From NCBI RefSeq assembly GCF_902805925.1, contig NZ_CADCUP010000067.1:1-45539 (forward strand): DNA of 45,539 bases, in the 5' to 3' direction. Source of the DNA: an uncultured Nocardioides sp. Its GTDB lineage: Bacteria > Actinomycetota > Actinomycetes > Propionibacteriales > Nocardioidaceae. Position numbers and translations under genes: made by a program. Every line of letters starts with the position of its first letter. The first letter of the stretch is position 1. This document shows positions 36,714 through 44,534 of this stretch, one piece after another. The notes under the pieces were generated by a model that saw nothing but the letters and a program-made list of their open reading frames with translations, searched no databases and was not told where the DNA came from.

Positions 36714-37670
36714 CTACCGCAGCGCCGGCCCCTCCGGTGCCGGCGCCACCGGCCGGGTCGTACGCCGGGTGAGCAGCACGCCGACGATGCACAGGACCCC
36801 TCCCACGAAGGACAGGGCGGCAGGCACCTCTCCGAGCGCCAGCCACGCGATGAGGGTGGTGATGAAGGGGACCAGGAAGGTCGACATCGCGAACCTGCCG
36901 GCGTCGGAGTGGGAGAGGGCGTAGGCCCAGGTGGTGAAGGCGATGGCCGAGGGGAACACGCCCAGGAACACGATCCAGCCGAGGTTGGCGGCACTCGTCT
37001 CGCGGCTGACCTCGACCAGCTCGCCGGCCCACGGCAGGCACACGACGGCCCCGACGACGTAGTACCAGAACGTCATCTCCAGCGCGCTCATCGCCCCGAG
37101 CAGCTTCTTCTGGGTGAGAACGCCCACGGCGAAGGTGAGCGCCGCGACCACGCCCAGCACGACGCCCAGCAGGTCGCCGTTGTCGCCGCTGGACGAGGCA
37201 CGACCGATGACCACGACGCCGGCGAACCCGACCGCGAGGCCGGCCAGCAGCCACCGGGTCAGCCTCTCGCCCAGGAAGACCGTGGCCAGGAGCGCGACCA
37301 GGATCGGGCCGATCTGCACCAGCAGCGCCGCGGTGCCGGCGTCGATGCGGCGCTCCGCCTCGTTGAGGGCGAGGTTGTAGACGCCGATCCACGTGATGCC
37401 GCCGAGCGCGATGAGCGGCCACTCACGCAGCGTCGGCCAGCGCCGGTGGCGCTGGGTGAGGAGCATCGCCCCGAGCACCACCACCGCGACCAGCAGCCGG
37501 CCCAGCGACAGTGCGCCCGGCGGGACGTCGTGGCCGAGGTGACGGATGGCCACGAACGCCGAGGCCCACGTCACCAGCGTGAAGGCCACGGCGGCCAGCG
37601 GCTTCCACGGCGCCACGGCAGCGCTCGGCGAGGCGTCCGACGGGGTGCTGCGGGCGGTGGAGGAGGTCAC
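36714..37670 (-). CDS. EamA/DMT-superfamily transporter
   Basis: A 318-residue membrane protein with ten hydrophobic helices in two EamA repeats. The first includes GGITWIGVYNLALNEAERRI and IGPILVALLATVFLGERL; the second includes FLGVFPSAIAFTTWAYALS and TLIAWLALGEVPAALSF. Each repeat ends with the typical LGE segment. Such proteins usually export amino acids or metabolites. I start at the GTG that has TACCGT 6 bases upstream, removing 35 residues of the track ORF. It occupies the place of Rv0488 (a LysE-type exporter) in the mycobacterial order. Confidence 0.85.
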   Translation of the reverse strand: MTSSTARSTPSDASPSAAVAPWKPLAAVAFTLVTWASAFVAIRHLGHDVPPGALSLGRLLVAVVVLGAMLLTQRHRRWPTLREWPLIALGGITWIGVYNLALNEAERRIDAGTAALLVQIGPILVALLATVFLGERLTRWLLAGLAVGFAGVVVIGRASSSGDNGDLLGVVLGVVAALTFAVGVLTQKKLLGAMSALEMTFWYYVVGAVVCLPWAGELVEVSRETSAANLGWIVFLGVFPSAIAFTTWAYALSHSDAGRFAMSTFLVPFITTLIAWLALGEVPAALSFVGGVLCIVGVLLTRRTTRPVAPAPEGPALR

Positions 37671-37676
37671 CCCACG

Positions 37677-37682
37677 ACGGTA
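37677..37682 (-). promoter_or_regulatory. -10 hexamer TACCGT for leaderless EamA gene
   Basis: TACCGT on the minus strand ends 6 bases before the GTG start. Confidence 0.5.
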
Positions 37683-37746
37683 GGCGAACCCGCCGACGGC
37701 CACCGCCCGATTCCCGGTCGATGACCGGCGACTTCCGGACGTCGTG

Positions 37747-38424
37747 CTAGAGGTCGAGCTTGTAGCCCAGCCCACGCACCGTGACGAGGTAGCGGGGGTC
37801 CGACGGGTCGGGCTCGAGCTTGGCGCGCAGCCGCTTGACGTGCACGTCGAGGGTCTTGGTGTCGCCGACGTAGTCGGAGCCCCAGACGCGGTCGATCAGC
37901 TGCCCGCGCGTCAGCACCCGGCCGGGGTTGCGCAGGAACATCTCCAGCAGCTCGAACTCCTTCAGCGGGAGCCGCTGCTCGTGTCCGCCGACGGTGACGA
38001 CGTGGCGCTCGACGTCCATCCGCACCGGGCCCGCCTCGAGGGTGTCGGGCAGCAGGTCCGGCTCCTGGCCGCGGCGCAGGACCGCACGGATGCGGGCGAC
38101 CAGCTCACGGGGGGAGTAGGGCTTGGTGACGTAGTCGTCGGCGCCCAGCTCGAGGCCGACCACCTTGTCGACCTCGTCGTCCTTGGCCGAGACCATGATG
38201 ACCGGCACGCTGGACGTCGCCCGGATCTGCCGGCACACCTCGGTGCCGGGGATGCCCGGCAGCATGAGGTCGAGCAGCACGATGTCGGCGCCGTTGCGGT
38301 CGAACTCGCTCAGCGCCGTGTGCCCGTCGGCCGCGATGGCGACCTCGAAGCCTTCCTTGCGGAGCATGTAGGCGAGCGCGTCGCTGTAGCTCTCCTCGTC
38401 CTCGACGACGAGCACCCGGGTCAC
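37747..38424 (-). CDS. regX3: Phosphate-responsive response regulator RegX3 (PhoP-type)
   Basis: A 225-residue OmpR-family regulator. The receiver has VVEDEESYSDAL, phospho-acceptor Asp52 in LLDLMLPGIPG, VSAKDDEVDKVVGLELGADD and VTKPYSPREL. The winged-helix domain has LPLKEFELLEMFLRNPGRVL and VWGSDYVGDTKTLDVHVKRL. It is near-identical in layout to mycobacterial RegX3 and equivalent to Streptomyces PhoP, which activates phosphate-starvation genes. I choose GTG 38424, giving the known RegX3 length; an ATG 17 codons upstream is the alternative. It follows senX3 by 61 bases. Confidence 0.94.
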   Translation of the reverse strand: MTRVLVVEDEESYSDALAYMLRKEGFEVAIAADGHTALSEFDRNGADIVLLDLMLPGIPGTEVCRQIRATSSVPVIMVSAKDDEVDKVVGLELGADDYVTKPYSPRELVARIRAVLRRGQEPDLLPDTLEAGPVRMDVERHVVTVGGHEQRLPLKEFELLEMFLRNPGRVLTRGQLIDRVWGSDYVGDTKTLDVHVKRLRAKLEPDPSDPRYLVTVRGLGYKLDL

Positions 38425-38485
38425 GCGGGGTCCCCGCGGTGTTCGTCGGAGGAGCGCAGCGGTGGAGACGGACATCGTGGGGTGC

Positions 38486-39646
38486 TCATCGGCGTACCTC
38501 CTGGGTGGTGCTCTGGTAGGTGGTGTCCATGGTCTGGCTGCGGGGCAGGCTGAGGGTGAAGGTCGATCCCTGTCCCTCGACCGACCACACGGTGACGTCG
38601 CCGCCATGGGTGGCGGCGACGTGCTTGACGATCGAGAGGCCGAGGCCGGTGCCGCCCGTGGAGCGGTGGCGCGCGGGGTCGACGCGGTAGAAGCGCTCGA
38701 AGATGCGGTCGATCTCGCCGGACGGGATGCCGATGCCCTGGTCGATCACCGAGACCTCGACGCTGGTGTCGGTCCCGCGGGTGGTCACCACGACGCTCGA
38801 GCCCTCGCCGGAGTAGGCGACGGCGTTGGCCACCAGGTTGCTGACCGCGGCGGCGATCTGCTCGTGGCTGCCGTGGACGACCAGCTCGCTGTCGCCGCCG
38901 GTCACGAGGCTGATGCGCTTGGCGCGGGCCTCGATGGCGCTGGTGTCGACCGCGATCGCGATGATGTCGTCGACGCCCACGCGCACCGGCATCTCCAGGG
39001 GGTCGTCGCCCTGCAGCCGCGACAGCTCGATGATCTGCTGGACCAACCGGCTGAGCCGGTCGCTCTCGGTCAGCATCCGGCCGGCGAAGCGCTTGACGGC
39101 CTCCGGGTCGTCGGCGGCGTCGGCGACCGCCTCCGACAGCAGCCGGATGGCGCCGACCGGCGTCTTGAGCTCGTGGCTGACGTTGGCGACGAAGTCGCGG
39201 CGCACGGCCTCGACCCGGCGCTCGCGGGTGCGGTCCTCCACCAGCGCGAGCACCAGGCGCGAGCCCAGCGGCGCGACCCGCGCGACGACGGTGCGGGCGG
39301 CCGCCCTGTCGCGGGTGAGGGTGAGCTCGGTCTCGCGGATCTGGCCGTCGCGGCGCACCTGGCGCACGACGTCGGCGAGGTCGCCGATGACCAGCTCGTT
39401 GCCGCGCACGAGCCCGAACGCGTACGCCGGGGCGGAGGCCTTGAGCACCACGTCGTGCTCGTCGACGACCACGGCGCTGCTGCGGAGCACCGACAGCACG
39501 GCGGCGACCCCCACCGGGACGGCCGGCTCCTCCGGCTGGGTGAGCTGGTGCTGCTGGCGGTCACTGATGTGCCAGGCGAGCACGGAGACCGCACCGACGA
39601 CCACGCCGATGACGGCGGCCAGGGAGGCCTGGGTCGTCGGATCCAC
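38486..39646 (-). CDS. senX3: Sensor histidine kinase SenX3 (PhoR-type)
   Basis: A 386-residue membrane kinase, partner of RegX3. There is one clear N-terminal membrane helix (LAAVIGVVVGAVSVLAW), a PAS-like region (~50-135), and the dimerisation/phosphoacceptor segment NVSHELKTPVGAI with His158. The ATPase domain has NLVANAVAYSGEG, DQGIGIPSGEIDRIFERFY and GGTGLGLSIVKH. The track's ATG is seven codons too early: GTG 39646 has TACGCT 6 bases upstream, whose bases would otherwise be inside the gene. Divergent from phoU across two PHO-box-like repeat pairs, suggesting autoregulation. Confidence 0.93.
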   Translation of the reverse strand: MDPTTQASLAAVIGVVVGAVSVLAWHISDRQQHQLTQPEEPAVPVGVAAVLSVLRSSAVVVDEHDVVLKASAPAYAFGLVRGNELVIGDLADVVRQVRRDGQIRETELTLTRDRAAARTVVARVAPLGSRLVLALVEDRTRERRVEAVRRDFVANVSHELKTPVGAIRLLSEAVADAADDPEAVKRFAGRMLTESDRLSRLVQQIIELSRLQGDDPLEMPVRVGVDDIIAIAVDTSAIEARAKRISLVTGGDSELVVHGSHEQIAAAVSNLVANAVAYSGEGSSVVVTTRGTDTSVEVSVIDQGIGIPSGEIDRIFERFYRVDPARHRSTGGTGLGLSIVKHVAATHGGDVTVWSVEGQGSTFTLSLPRSQTMDTTYQSTTQEVRR

Positions 39647-39652
39647 AGTCCC

Positions 39653-39658
39653 AGCGTA
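39653..39658 (-). promoter_or_regulatory. -10 hexamer TACGCT for leaderless senX3
   Basis: TACGCT on the minus strand ends 6 bases before GTG 39646. The first PHO-box-like pair begins 8 bases further upstream. Confidence 0.5.
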
Positions 39659-39665
39659 CGGGCGC

Positions 39666-39687
39666 ATTCACCTCACGTTCGCCCACG
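39666..39687 (-). promoter_or_regulatory. PHO-box-like direct repeat, senX3 side
   Basis: On the plus strand ATTCACCTCAC is followed directly by GTTCGCCCACG, an 11-base repeat unit like the PhoP boxes of Streptomyces (consensus near GTTCACC plus 4). Probable RegX3 site. Confidence 0.6.
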
Positions 39688-39706
39688 GCCGCCGGGGCCT
39701 CCCAGT

Positions 39707-39728
39707 GTTCACCCCTCGTTCACGCGTC
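39707..39728 (+). promoter_or_regulatory. PHO-box-like direct repeat, phoU side
   Basis: GTTCACCCCTC followed directly by GTTCACGCGTC, two 11-base units. It ends 26 bases before the phoU -10 hexamer, a position suited to activation by phosphorylated RegX3. Confidence 0.65.
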
Positions 39729-39754
39729 ATCGCCGTCCGGACACCCGGGCTCCG

Positions 39755-39760
39755 TACCCT
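39755..39760 (+). promoter_or_regulatory. -10 hexamer TACCCT for leaderless phoU
   Basis: TACCCT ends 7 bases before the phoU ATG. Confidence 0.55.
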
Positions 39761-39767
39761 GCGCCGC

Positions 39768-40424
39768 ATGCGCAATGCCTTCCACGACCAGCTCGACGCG
39801 ATCTTCGAGGACCTCGCCGCCATCGGCCGGCTCGTCGAGACCGCCGTCGCGCGGGCGACCCGCGCCCTGCTCACCGCGGACGCCGGCCTCGCCGAGCAGG
39901 TCATCTCCGCCGACGTCGACATCGACCGGGCCCGCGAGCGGGTGGAGGACGACGCGTTCCAGCTGCTGTCCCTGCAGGCGCCGGTCGCCGGCGACCTGCG
40001 CATCGTGGTGGCGGCCCTGCGGATGGTCACCGAGCTCGAGCGGATGGGCGACCTGTCGGTGCACGTCGCCAAGATCGCCCGCCTGCGGGTGCCCAACGTG
40101 GCCGTGCCCGAGCAGATCCGGCCCAGCATCGAGCGGATGGCCGAGGTCGCCGAGCACATGGTGCGTCGCGCCACCTCGATCATCGCCGAGCGCGACGTCG
40201 AGGCCGCGCTGGACCTGCACAAGGACGACGAGGAGATCGACAGCCTGCGCCGGGACAGCTTCGTGACGCTGCTCGCCGACGACTGGTCGCACGGCGTGGA
40301 GGCGGCCATCGATGCCGCCCTCCTCGGCCGTTACTACGAGCGCATCGCCGACCACGCGGTGTCGATCGCCAATCGGGTGGTCTTCGTCGTCACCGGCCAG
40401 ACGCCCCAGGAGGCCGGGGTCTGA
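39768..40424 (+). CDS. phoU: Phosphate signalling protein PhoU
   Basis: A 218-residue all-helical protein with two PhoU repeats: MRNAFHDQLDAIFEDLA, AGDLRIVVAALRMVTELERMG (the E/DxxxD-type metal motif ERMGD), and the second-repeat equivalent GRYYERIADHAVSIANRVVF. It connects the phosphate transporter to the SenX3 kinase and restrains RegX3 signalling when phosphate is plentiful. The ATG is set by TACCCT 7 bases upstream; the long track ORF before it runs antisense through senX3 and is not real. Convergent with gpmA. Confidence 0.95.
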   Translation: MRNAFHDQLDAIFEDLAAIGRLVETAVARATRALLTADAGLAEQVISADVDIDRARERVEDDAFQLLSLQAPVAGDLRIVVAALRMVTELERMGDLSVHVAKIARLRVPNVAVPEQIRPSIERMAEVAEHMVRRATSIIAERDVEAALDLHKDDEEIDSLRRDSFVTLLADDWSHGVEAAIDAALLGRYYERIADHAVSIANRVVFVVTGQTPQEAGV

Positions 40425-40474
40425 GCGTCACGTCGTGCGGGTGGCGGTGCCGGGCTCACCGCTGCTCGCCGGGC

Positions 40475-41224
40475 TCAGCGACCCTGGTTGGCGACCGCGG
40501 CGGCGGCCTCGGTGGCCGCCTCCGGGTCGAGGTAGCGACCGCCCGGCACTGTCGGCGCGAGGTTTTCGTCGAGCTCGTAGACCAGCGGCAGTCCCGTGGG
40601 GATGTTGAGCCCGGCGATGTCCTCGTCGCTGATGCCGTCGAGGTGCTTGACGATCGCGCGGAGGCTGTTGCCGTGCGCGGCCACGAGCACGGTGCGGCCG
40701 GCGCGCAGGTCGGTCGTCACGTCGGACTCCCAGTAGGGCAGCATCCGGGCGATGACGTCCGCGAGGCACTCGGTCCGCGGCAGGTCGTCGCCGAGGTCGG
40801 CGTAGCGCGCCTCGGCGGCCTGGGAGAACTCGTCCCCGTCCTCGATCGGCGGCGGCGGCACGTCGAAGCTGCGGCGCCAGGTCATGAACTGCTCCTCGCC
40901 GTACGTCGCCAGGGTCTGCTTCTTGTCCTTGCCCTGGAGCGCGCCGTAGTGGCGCTCGTTGAGGCGCCAGCTGCGCTGCACGGGGATCCAGTGACGCTCC
41001 GCGGCGTCGAGGGAGATGTTGGCGGTGGTGATCGCCCGCCGCAGCAGCGAGGTGTGCACGACGTCGGGAAGGATGCCGGCCTCGACCAGCTGGCGGCCGC
41101 CGCGCACCGCCTCCGCGCGGCCCTTCTCGGTGAGGTCGACGTCGACCCAGCCGGTGAAGAGGTTCTTGGCGTTCCACTCGCTCTCGCCGTGGCGGAGCAG
41201 CACCAGGGTGTACGGCACGGTCAC
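40475..41224 (-). CDS. gpmA: 2,3-bisphosphoglycerate-dependent phosphoglycerate mutase
   Basis: A 249-residue glycolytic enzyme interconverting 3- and 2-phosphoglycerate: [20 protein letters not shown] with phosphohistidine His12, [47 protein letters not shown] and [19 protein letters not shown] with the second His. Full family length. The GTG start overlaps the stop of the lipoprotein gene (GTGA). The neighbourhood gpm-senX3-regX3 is conserved in actinobacteria (gpm1 of M. tuberculosis), although here gpmA lies on the other side of phoU. Confidence 0.96.
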   Translation of the reverse strand: MTVPYTLVLLRHGESEWNAKNLFTGWVDVDLTEKGRAEAVRGGRQLVEAGILPDVVHTSLLRRAITTANISLDAAERHWIPVQRSWRLNERHYGALQGKDKKQTLATYGEEQFMTWRRSFDVPPPPIEDGDEFSQAAEARYADLGDDLPRTECLADVIARMLPYWESDVTTDLRAGRTVLVAAHGNSLRAIVKHLDGISDEDIAGLNIPTGLPLVYELDENLAPTVPGGRYLDPEAATEAAAAVANQGR

Positions 41225-41754
41225 TCGGCCTCCTCGATCGGGGCTGGCTCAGGAACCTCGCACTCCTCCTCGCCCGGCGGCACACCGGCGACGTCGGCGT
41301 AGTAGCCGCAGTTGATGACCACCGGGATCTCCATGCTGGCCGACTCCCCGTTGCTGAAGGAGACCTCCACCGGCAGGAAGTCGCCCGCCTCGAAGTCGCC
41401 GGTGAGGGTGACGGGCGTCTCGGAGACGGCCAGGTTGACCAGCCCCCCGGCGGGGACCTCGACGGGGGTCACCTCGGCGGACAGCTCCTGGGCGTCGCTG
41501 CCGGCGACGCCCTCCAGCTCGACCGGCTCGTCGGAGTTGTTGGAGAGCGAGGCGATGAAGACGCCCGTGCCGGGCTCGGGCGAGACGACCTGCGCGCTGA
41601 GCACGTCGATCTCGCCGTCCCGGTCGTTGGCACCGTTGGCGGGGGTGTAGATCCGGTCGGTCCCGAGCTCGAAGCCGCAGGAGCTCGACAGCGCCGCCGT
41701 GAGCAGGAGCGCACCGACGAGGGTGCCTGGGGTGGACGTGTGTCGCAGCTGCAT
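41221..41754 (-). CDS. LpqE-like secreted lipoprotein
   Basis: A 177-residue protein with a lipoprotein signal: a basic start, a hydrophobic stretch ([11 protein letters not shown]) and a Cys in [10 protein letters not shown] that should be lipidated. The mature part begins with [20 protein letters not shown] and has an Ig-like/PCuAC-related beta fold with [20 protein letters not shown] and a final VPVVI-type strand region ([12 protein letters not shown]). M. tuberculosis LpqE (Rv3584) has a similar layout and also neighbours carD. Function unknown. The leader has GAAGG before the ATG and TAGGCT about 48 bases upstream. Overlaps gpmA by GTGA. Confidence 0.75.
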   Translation of the reverse strand: MQLRHTSTPGTLVGALLLTAALSSSCGFELGTDRIYTPANGANDRDGEIDVLSAQVVSPEPGTGVFIASLSNNSDEPVELEGVAGSDAQELSAEVTPVEVPAGGLVNLAVSETPVTLTGDFEAGDFLPVEVSFSNGESASMEIPVVINCGYYADVAGVPPGEEECEVPEPAPIEEAE

Positions 41755-41801
41755 GCGGTGGGCCTTCGCGGTCTGGGTCAGCGTGGGTCGGACGCGCTGA
41801 C

Positions 41802-41807
41802 AGCCTA
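41802..41807 (-). promoter_or_regulatory. -10 hexamer TAGGCT for the lipoprotein-gpmA operon
   Basis: TAGGCT on the minus strand, 47 bases before the ATG, leaving a leader of about 40 bases with GAAGG as Shine-Dalgarno. Confidence 0.5.
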
Positions 41808-41823
41808 GCGCCGCCGCGCCCCG

Positions 41824-42537
41824 TCAGGACTGCAGGGCCGGCCCCGCCCGGTGGGCGAGGACGAGCAGCACCACGAGCACCACGACGACGTACACGCAGG
41901 TGACGACGAGCAGCCTCCTCGCGCCCGTCCGCACCGCGATGCGGAGGGGGAGCGACCGGTAGCCGTCCTGGTGGTCGGCCACCAGCCCGGGCAGCGCCCG
42001 GAGCACGTGCACGCCGACCCCCAGCAGCGCGGCCACGACCGTCGTCGCCGCCTCCGGCGGGGTGTCCGAGCCGGTGCCGCCCCACCCGCCGTAGGAGAGG
42101 TACGCCGGGTAGAGCGCGTAGCCGACCGCCCAGGGCAGCCACGACAGCCGGCCCGTGCGCAGCCACACGTTGCCGGCCAGGCCGACGAGAACCGACAGCA
42201 GGTACGCCGCGGCGGCCTCCACCCCCGAGGCGACCGAGAGCGGCACGAGGAGCAGGACGGCGCAGGCGATCGTGAAGGAGACCGTCCCGGGGTCGAGGAG
42301 CCCCTGGGCGACCGGCTTGCCGGGCAGGTCGTGGCGCGCGTCGCGGTCGCGGTCGACCAGGTCGTGGTGCCAGCCGAGGACCGCCTGGCCCACCAGCACG
42401 GTGCCCAGCACCAGCAGCACCTCCTGTCCGGGACGCCCGGCGAGGGCCGCGGCGACGGCCACGCCGACTGCCGTCAGCAGCGCCTGCCGGGGGTGCGCGA
42501 CGCGCAGCAGCAGCACGGGCACGGCGCGTCCAGGCAT
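41824..42537 (-). CDS. UbiA-family prenyltransferase-like membrane protein
   Basis: A 237-residue membrane protein with about seven hydrophobic helices. The first Asp-rich motif is GWHHDLVDRDRDARHDLPGKP, the place of the NDxxDxxxD prenyl-diphosphate site, though the leading Asn is replaced by His. The second is ADHQDGYRSLPLRI (DxxxD-like). UbiA enzymes attach prenyl chains to aromatic or sugar acceptors (MenA, decaprenylphosphoryl-ribose synthase). This one is short for the family (~290), so substrate assignment is open. The ATG has GATACT 7 bases upstream, removing 46 residues of the track ORF. Confidence 0.78.
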   Translation of the reverse strand: MPGRAVPVLLLRVAHPRQALLTAVGVAVAAALAGRPGQEVLLVLGTVLVGQAVLGWHHDLVDRDRDARHDLPGKPVAQGLLDPGTVSFTIACAVLLLVPLSVASGVEAAAAYLLSVLVGLAGNVWLRTGRLSWLPWAVGYALYPAYLSYGGWGGTGSDTPPEAATTVVAALLGVGVHVLRALPGLVADHQDGYRSLPLRIAVRTGARRLLVVTCVYVVVVLVVLLVLAHRAGPALQS

Positions 42538-42544
42538 GGGGCGC

Positions 42545-42550
42545 AGTATC
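42545..42550 (-). promoter_or_regulatory. -10 hexamer GATACT for leaderless UbiA-family gene
   Basis: GATACT on the minus strand ends 7 bases before the ATG; it differs from TANNNT at the first base. Confidence 0.4.
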
Positions 42551-42680
42551 GCGGCCGGGGGGCGACCGGTCGGCGCGGACGGCGTCCGGCCGGGCCCCGT
42601 GCAGGTGCACGACGTGGCCGCCACCACACGAACACAGATTCTGTCAAGCCCCCCACAGGCCGCTGACCTGCACAAACGGG

Positions 42681-42710
42681 GGAAGCGGCTCTGTGAAAGC
42701 GTGTTAGAAT
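42681..42710 (+). promoter_or_regulatory. Composite carD promoter
   Basis: TAGAAT (42705-42710) is a good housekeeping -10 placing the start about 20 bases before the ATG. Overlapping it, GGAAG (42681-42685) and GTT (42703-42705) are 17 bases apart, the arrangement of stress (SigH/SigR-type) ECF promoters. The whole 42600-42740 stretch is AT-rich for this genome. Confidence 0.45.
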
Positions 42711-42737
42711 GGAGTCCTAGGAAAGGGTAACGAACAT

Positions 42738-43223
42738 ATGACTTTCACCGTCGGCGAAACGGTTGTCTACCCAAATCACGGGGCCGCTGTCATTGAAGAC
42801 ATCGAGATGCGAACCATCAAGGGCGAGGACCGGCAGTACCTCGTCCTGCGGATCGTGGCCCAGCAGGACCTGGTCGTCCGCGTGCCGGCCTGCAACCTCG
42901 ACCTGGTCGGCGTCCGCGACGTCGTCGACAAGGCTGGCCTCGACCGCGTGTTCGACGTCCTGCGGGCGGCCCATGTGGAGGAGCCGACCAACTGGTCGCG
43001 TCGCTACAAGGCCAACCTCGAGAAGCTGCACAGCGGCGACGTCATGAAGGTGTCGGAGGTCGTGCGCGACCTGTGGCGTCGTGAGCGGGACCGTGGTCTC
43101 TCGGCGGGTGAGAAGCGGATGTTGGCCAAGGCGCGCCAGATCCTCGTCTCCGAGCTCGCGCTGGCCGAGCACACCAACGAGGACAAGGCCGAGGCGATCC
43201 TCGACGAGGTCCTCGCCTCCTGA
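42738..43223 (+). CDS. carD: CarD-family transcription regulator
   Basis: A 161-residue RNA-polymerase-binding protein. The N-terminal Tudor-like domain ([20 protein letters not shown]) binds the polymerase beta subunit. The C-terminal helical domain includes the conserved Trp in [14 protein letters not shown] that wedges open the promoter, then [20 protein letters not shown]. CarD stabilises open complexes at housekeeping and rRNA promoters and is essential in mycobacteria. GAAAGGG lies ten bases before the ATG. The first ~30 codons use unusually many A/T-ending codons. Ends in a perfect terminator hairpin. Confidence 0.97.
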   Translation: MTFTVGETVVYPNHGAAVIEDIEMRTIKGEDRQYLVLRIVAQQDLVVRVPACNLDLVGVRDVVDKAGLDRVFDVLRAAHVEEPTNWSRRYKANLEKLHSGDVMKVSEVVRDLWRRERDRGLSAGEKRMLAKARQILVSELALAEHTNEDKAEAILDEVLAS

Positions 43224-43238
43224 TCCTGCTGCACCAGG

Positions 43239-43273
43239 ACGACCCCCGACACACGTCCCGTGTCGGGGGTCGT
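43239..43273 (+). terminator. Perfect 14-bp hairpin after carD
   Basis: ACGACCCCCGACAC and its exact complement around a 7-base loop, 15 bases after the carD stop. It separates carD from the IspD-like pair. Confidence 0.85.
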
Positions 43274-43284
43274 GCTGTCCCTTG

Positions 43285-43290
43285 TACCGT
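43285..43290 (+). promoter_or_regulatory. -10-like hexamer TACCGT before the first IspD-like gene
   Basis: TACCGT ends 9 bases before the ATG, two more than the other leaderless ATG genes, so the leader may be two or three bases long. Confidence 0.35.
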
Positions 43291-43299
43291 GAGCGGGCC

Positions 43300-43821
43300 A
43301 TGACCACGGACATCCACGCCCCGGAGACCGACGACCCGACCCCTGCCCTGGGCACGATCGTGGAGGAGGGTCGCGGGGCCCTGCCCTTCGCCCTCATCCA
43401 CGGCGAGGCGCTGGTCGCCTGCGCGGCCTGGGCGCTGGGCGACGCGGGGGTGACCGCGGTCGACCTCGGCACCGCGTGGGCAGGCCTGGCCGACAGCGGC
43501 GAGCCGTTCGTGCTCCACGACGCACTGTGCCCGATGACCCCGGCGTCCTTCATCGCCGACTGCCTGACGCGCTCGGCCCGGACGGGTGCGGCGGTGGTCG
43601 GCGTCGACGAGCACGGCACCGTCCTGTCGCCGGTCGTCCTGCCGCCGGCTGTGGTGGCCGGCCTCGAGGGGCTGCCCTCGCTGGACTTCGAGGTCCTCGT
43701 GGCGGCGGTCGAGGACCGGTTCCCCGTCGAGCGGATCACCGCCCCGGCCAGCGCCGGACGCGTCGCCGGCCCCGACGACGTGGCGGCGCTCGAGGCCCTC
43801 ACCACGCCCGAGCCGGCATGA
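43300..43821 (+). CDS. Degenerate IspD-like protein, short form
   Basis: A 173-residue protein that looks like a reduced nucleotidyltransferase. GALPFALIHGEALVACAAWA aligns with the start of IspD, and FVLHDALCPMTPASFIADCL resembles the IspD segment VHDAARPLxxxxLF, but LAAGxGxR and the PK Lys needed for CTP binding are missing. The middle and C-terminal IspD regions are shortened. It overlaps the next, longer IspD-like gene by ATGA. Catalytic MEP cytidylyltransferase activity is unlikely; a regulatory or scaffolding role is a guess. A true ispD lies 1 kb away on the other strand. Confidence 0.65.
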   Translation: MTTDIHAPETDDPTPALGTIVEEGRGALPFALIHGEALVACAAWALGDAGVTAVDLGTAWAGLADSGEPFVLHDALCPMTPASFIADCLTRSARTGAAVVGVDEHGTVLSPVVLPPAVVAGLEGLPSLDFEVLVAAVEDRFPVERITAPASAGRVAGPDDVAALEALTTPEPA

Positions 43822-44534
43822 GCGACCCTGTCGCCTGGCCCGCCGTGCTGGCGATGACGGGCCGCGGGGGACTGCCGTTCTCGCTGCTGCACCGACAGCC
43901 GCTCTACCTCCACGCGCTGCGGTCGCTGGCCGCCTCCGGTGGCTCGACGGTGGTCGTGGCCGTCGACCCGGCCGACCACGACCGGGTGCGCCGCGAGGTG
44001 CGCCGTGCCGGGCTCACCGCCTCGGTGCGCGTCGGGGCGGACTGGTGGCCCGCGGTGCAGGCGCCCGGCGCCGGCCTGGTGGTGCACGACCCGCTGTGTC
44101 CCCTGGTCTCCGCCGACTTCGTGCGCGACGTACGGCGGCGGGCCGGCGCGCAGCCCGACACCTCGTTCCTGGCCTACCGGCCCGTGACCGACACGGTGAA
44201 GACGGTGGTCGACGACCAGATCCAGGGCACGATCGACCGCGAGGCACTCGCCGCGCTGGTCTCCCCGGCCGTGGTCTCCCCGTCGCTGGTCGCTGCGTCG
44301 GTGGCGGTGGGCGAGCAGCCACCGGTCGACGACTTCGCCCGGCTGGCGGCCTGGTTGCGCGAGCGGGGAAGGGTCGAGCTCGTGCGCGCGCCGTCGCTGG
44401 CCCGGCGGGTCGACGACGCGTCGGCGGTGAACCTGCTCGAGTGCGTCGACGAGCTCGCGCGGCGCGTGCGCACGGAGGCCGGCGCCGGTCCCGTCAGCGG
44501 GGCAGCAGGTCGCGGCACTCGCGCAGGGACGTGA
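43818..44534 (+). CDS. Degenerate IspD-like protein, long form
   Basis: A 238-residue relative of IspD. Matching segments are STVVVAVDPADHDRVRREV, LVVHDPLCPLVSADFVRDV, YRPVTDTVKTVVDDQIQGT (the IspD PVxDTxK region) and TIDREALAALVSPAVVS. The N-terminal nucleotide loop is altered to AMTGRGGLPFSLLHRQPL, without LAAGxGxR or the conserved Lys, so CTP transfer is doubtful. The ATG overlaps the short IspD-like gene (ATGA). The last ~13 codons lose the G/C third-position bias and overlap, tail to tail, a small minus-strand ORF. Confidence 0.7.
   Translation: MSDPVAWPAVLAMTGRGGLPFSLLHRQPLYLHALRSLAASGGSTVVVAVDPADHDRVRREVRRAGLTASVRVGADWWPAVQAPGAGLVVHDPLCPLVSADFVRDVRRRAGAQPDTSFLAYRPVTDTVKTVVDDQIQGTIDREALAALVSPAVVSPSLVAASVAVGEQPPVDDFARLAAWLRERGRVELVRAPSLARRVDDASAVNLLECVDELARRVRTEAGAGPVSGAAGRGTRAGT

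Noticed and set aside
38462-41302. 946-codon plus-strand ORF
   Set aside because: Runs antisense through senX3 and gpmA and out of frame through phoU, all of which have clear motifs and start signals.
42610-42737. Riboswitch or small RNA upstream of carD
   Set aside because: AT-rich and contains ACAGATTCTGT, but no conserved riboswitch core or terminator/antiterminator pair; promoter elements explain it better.
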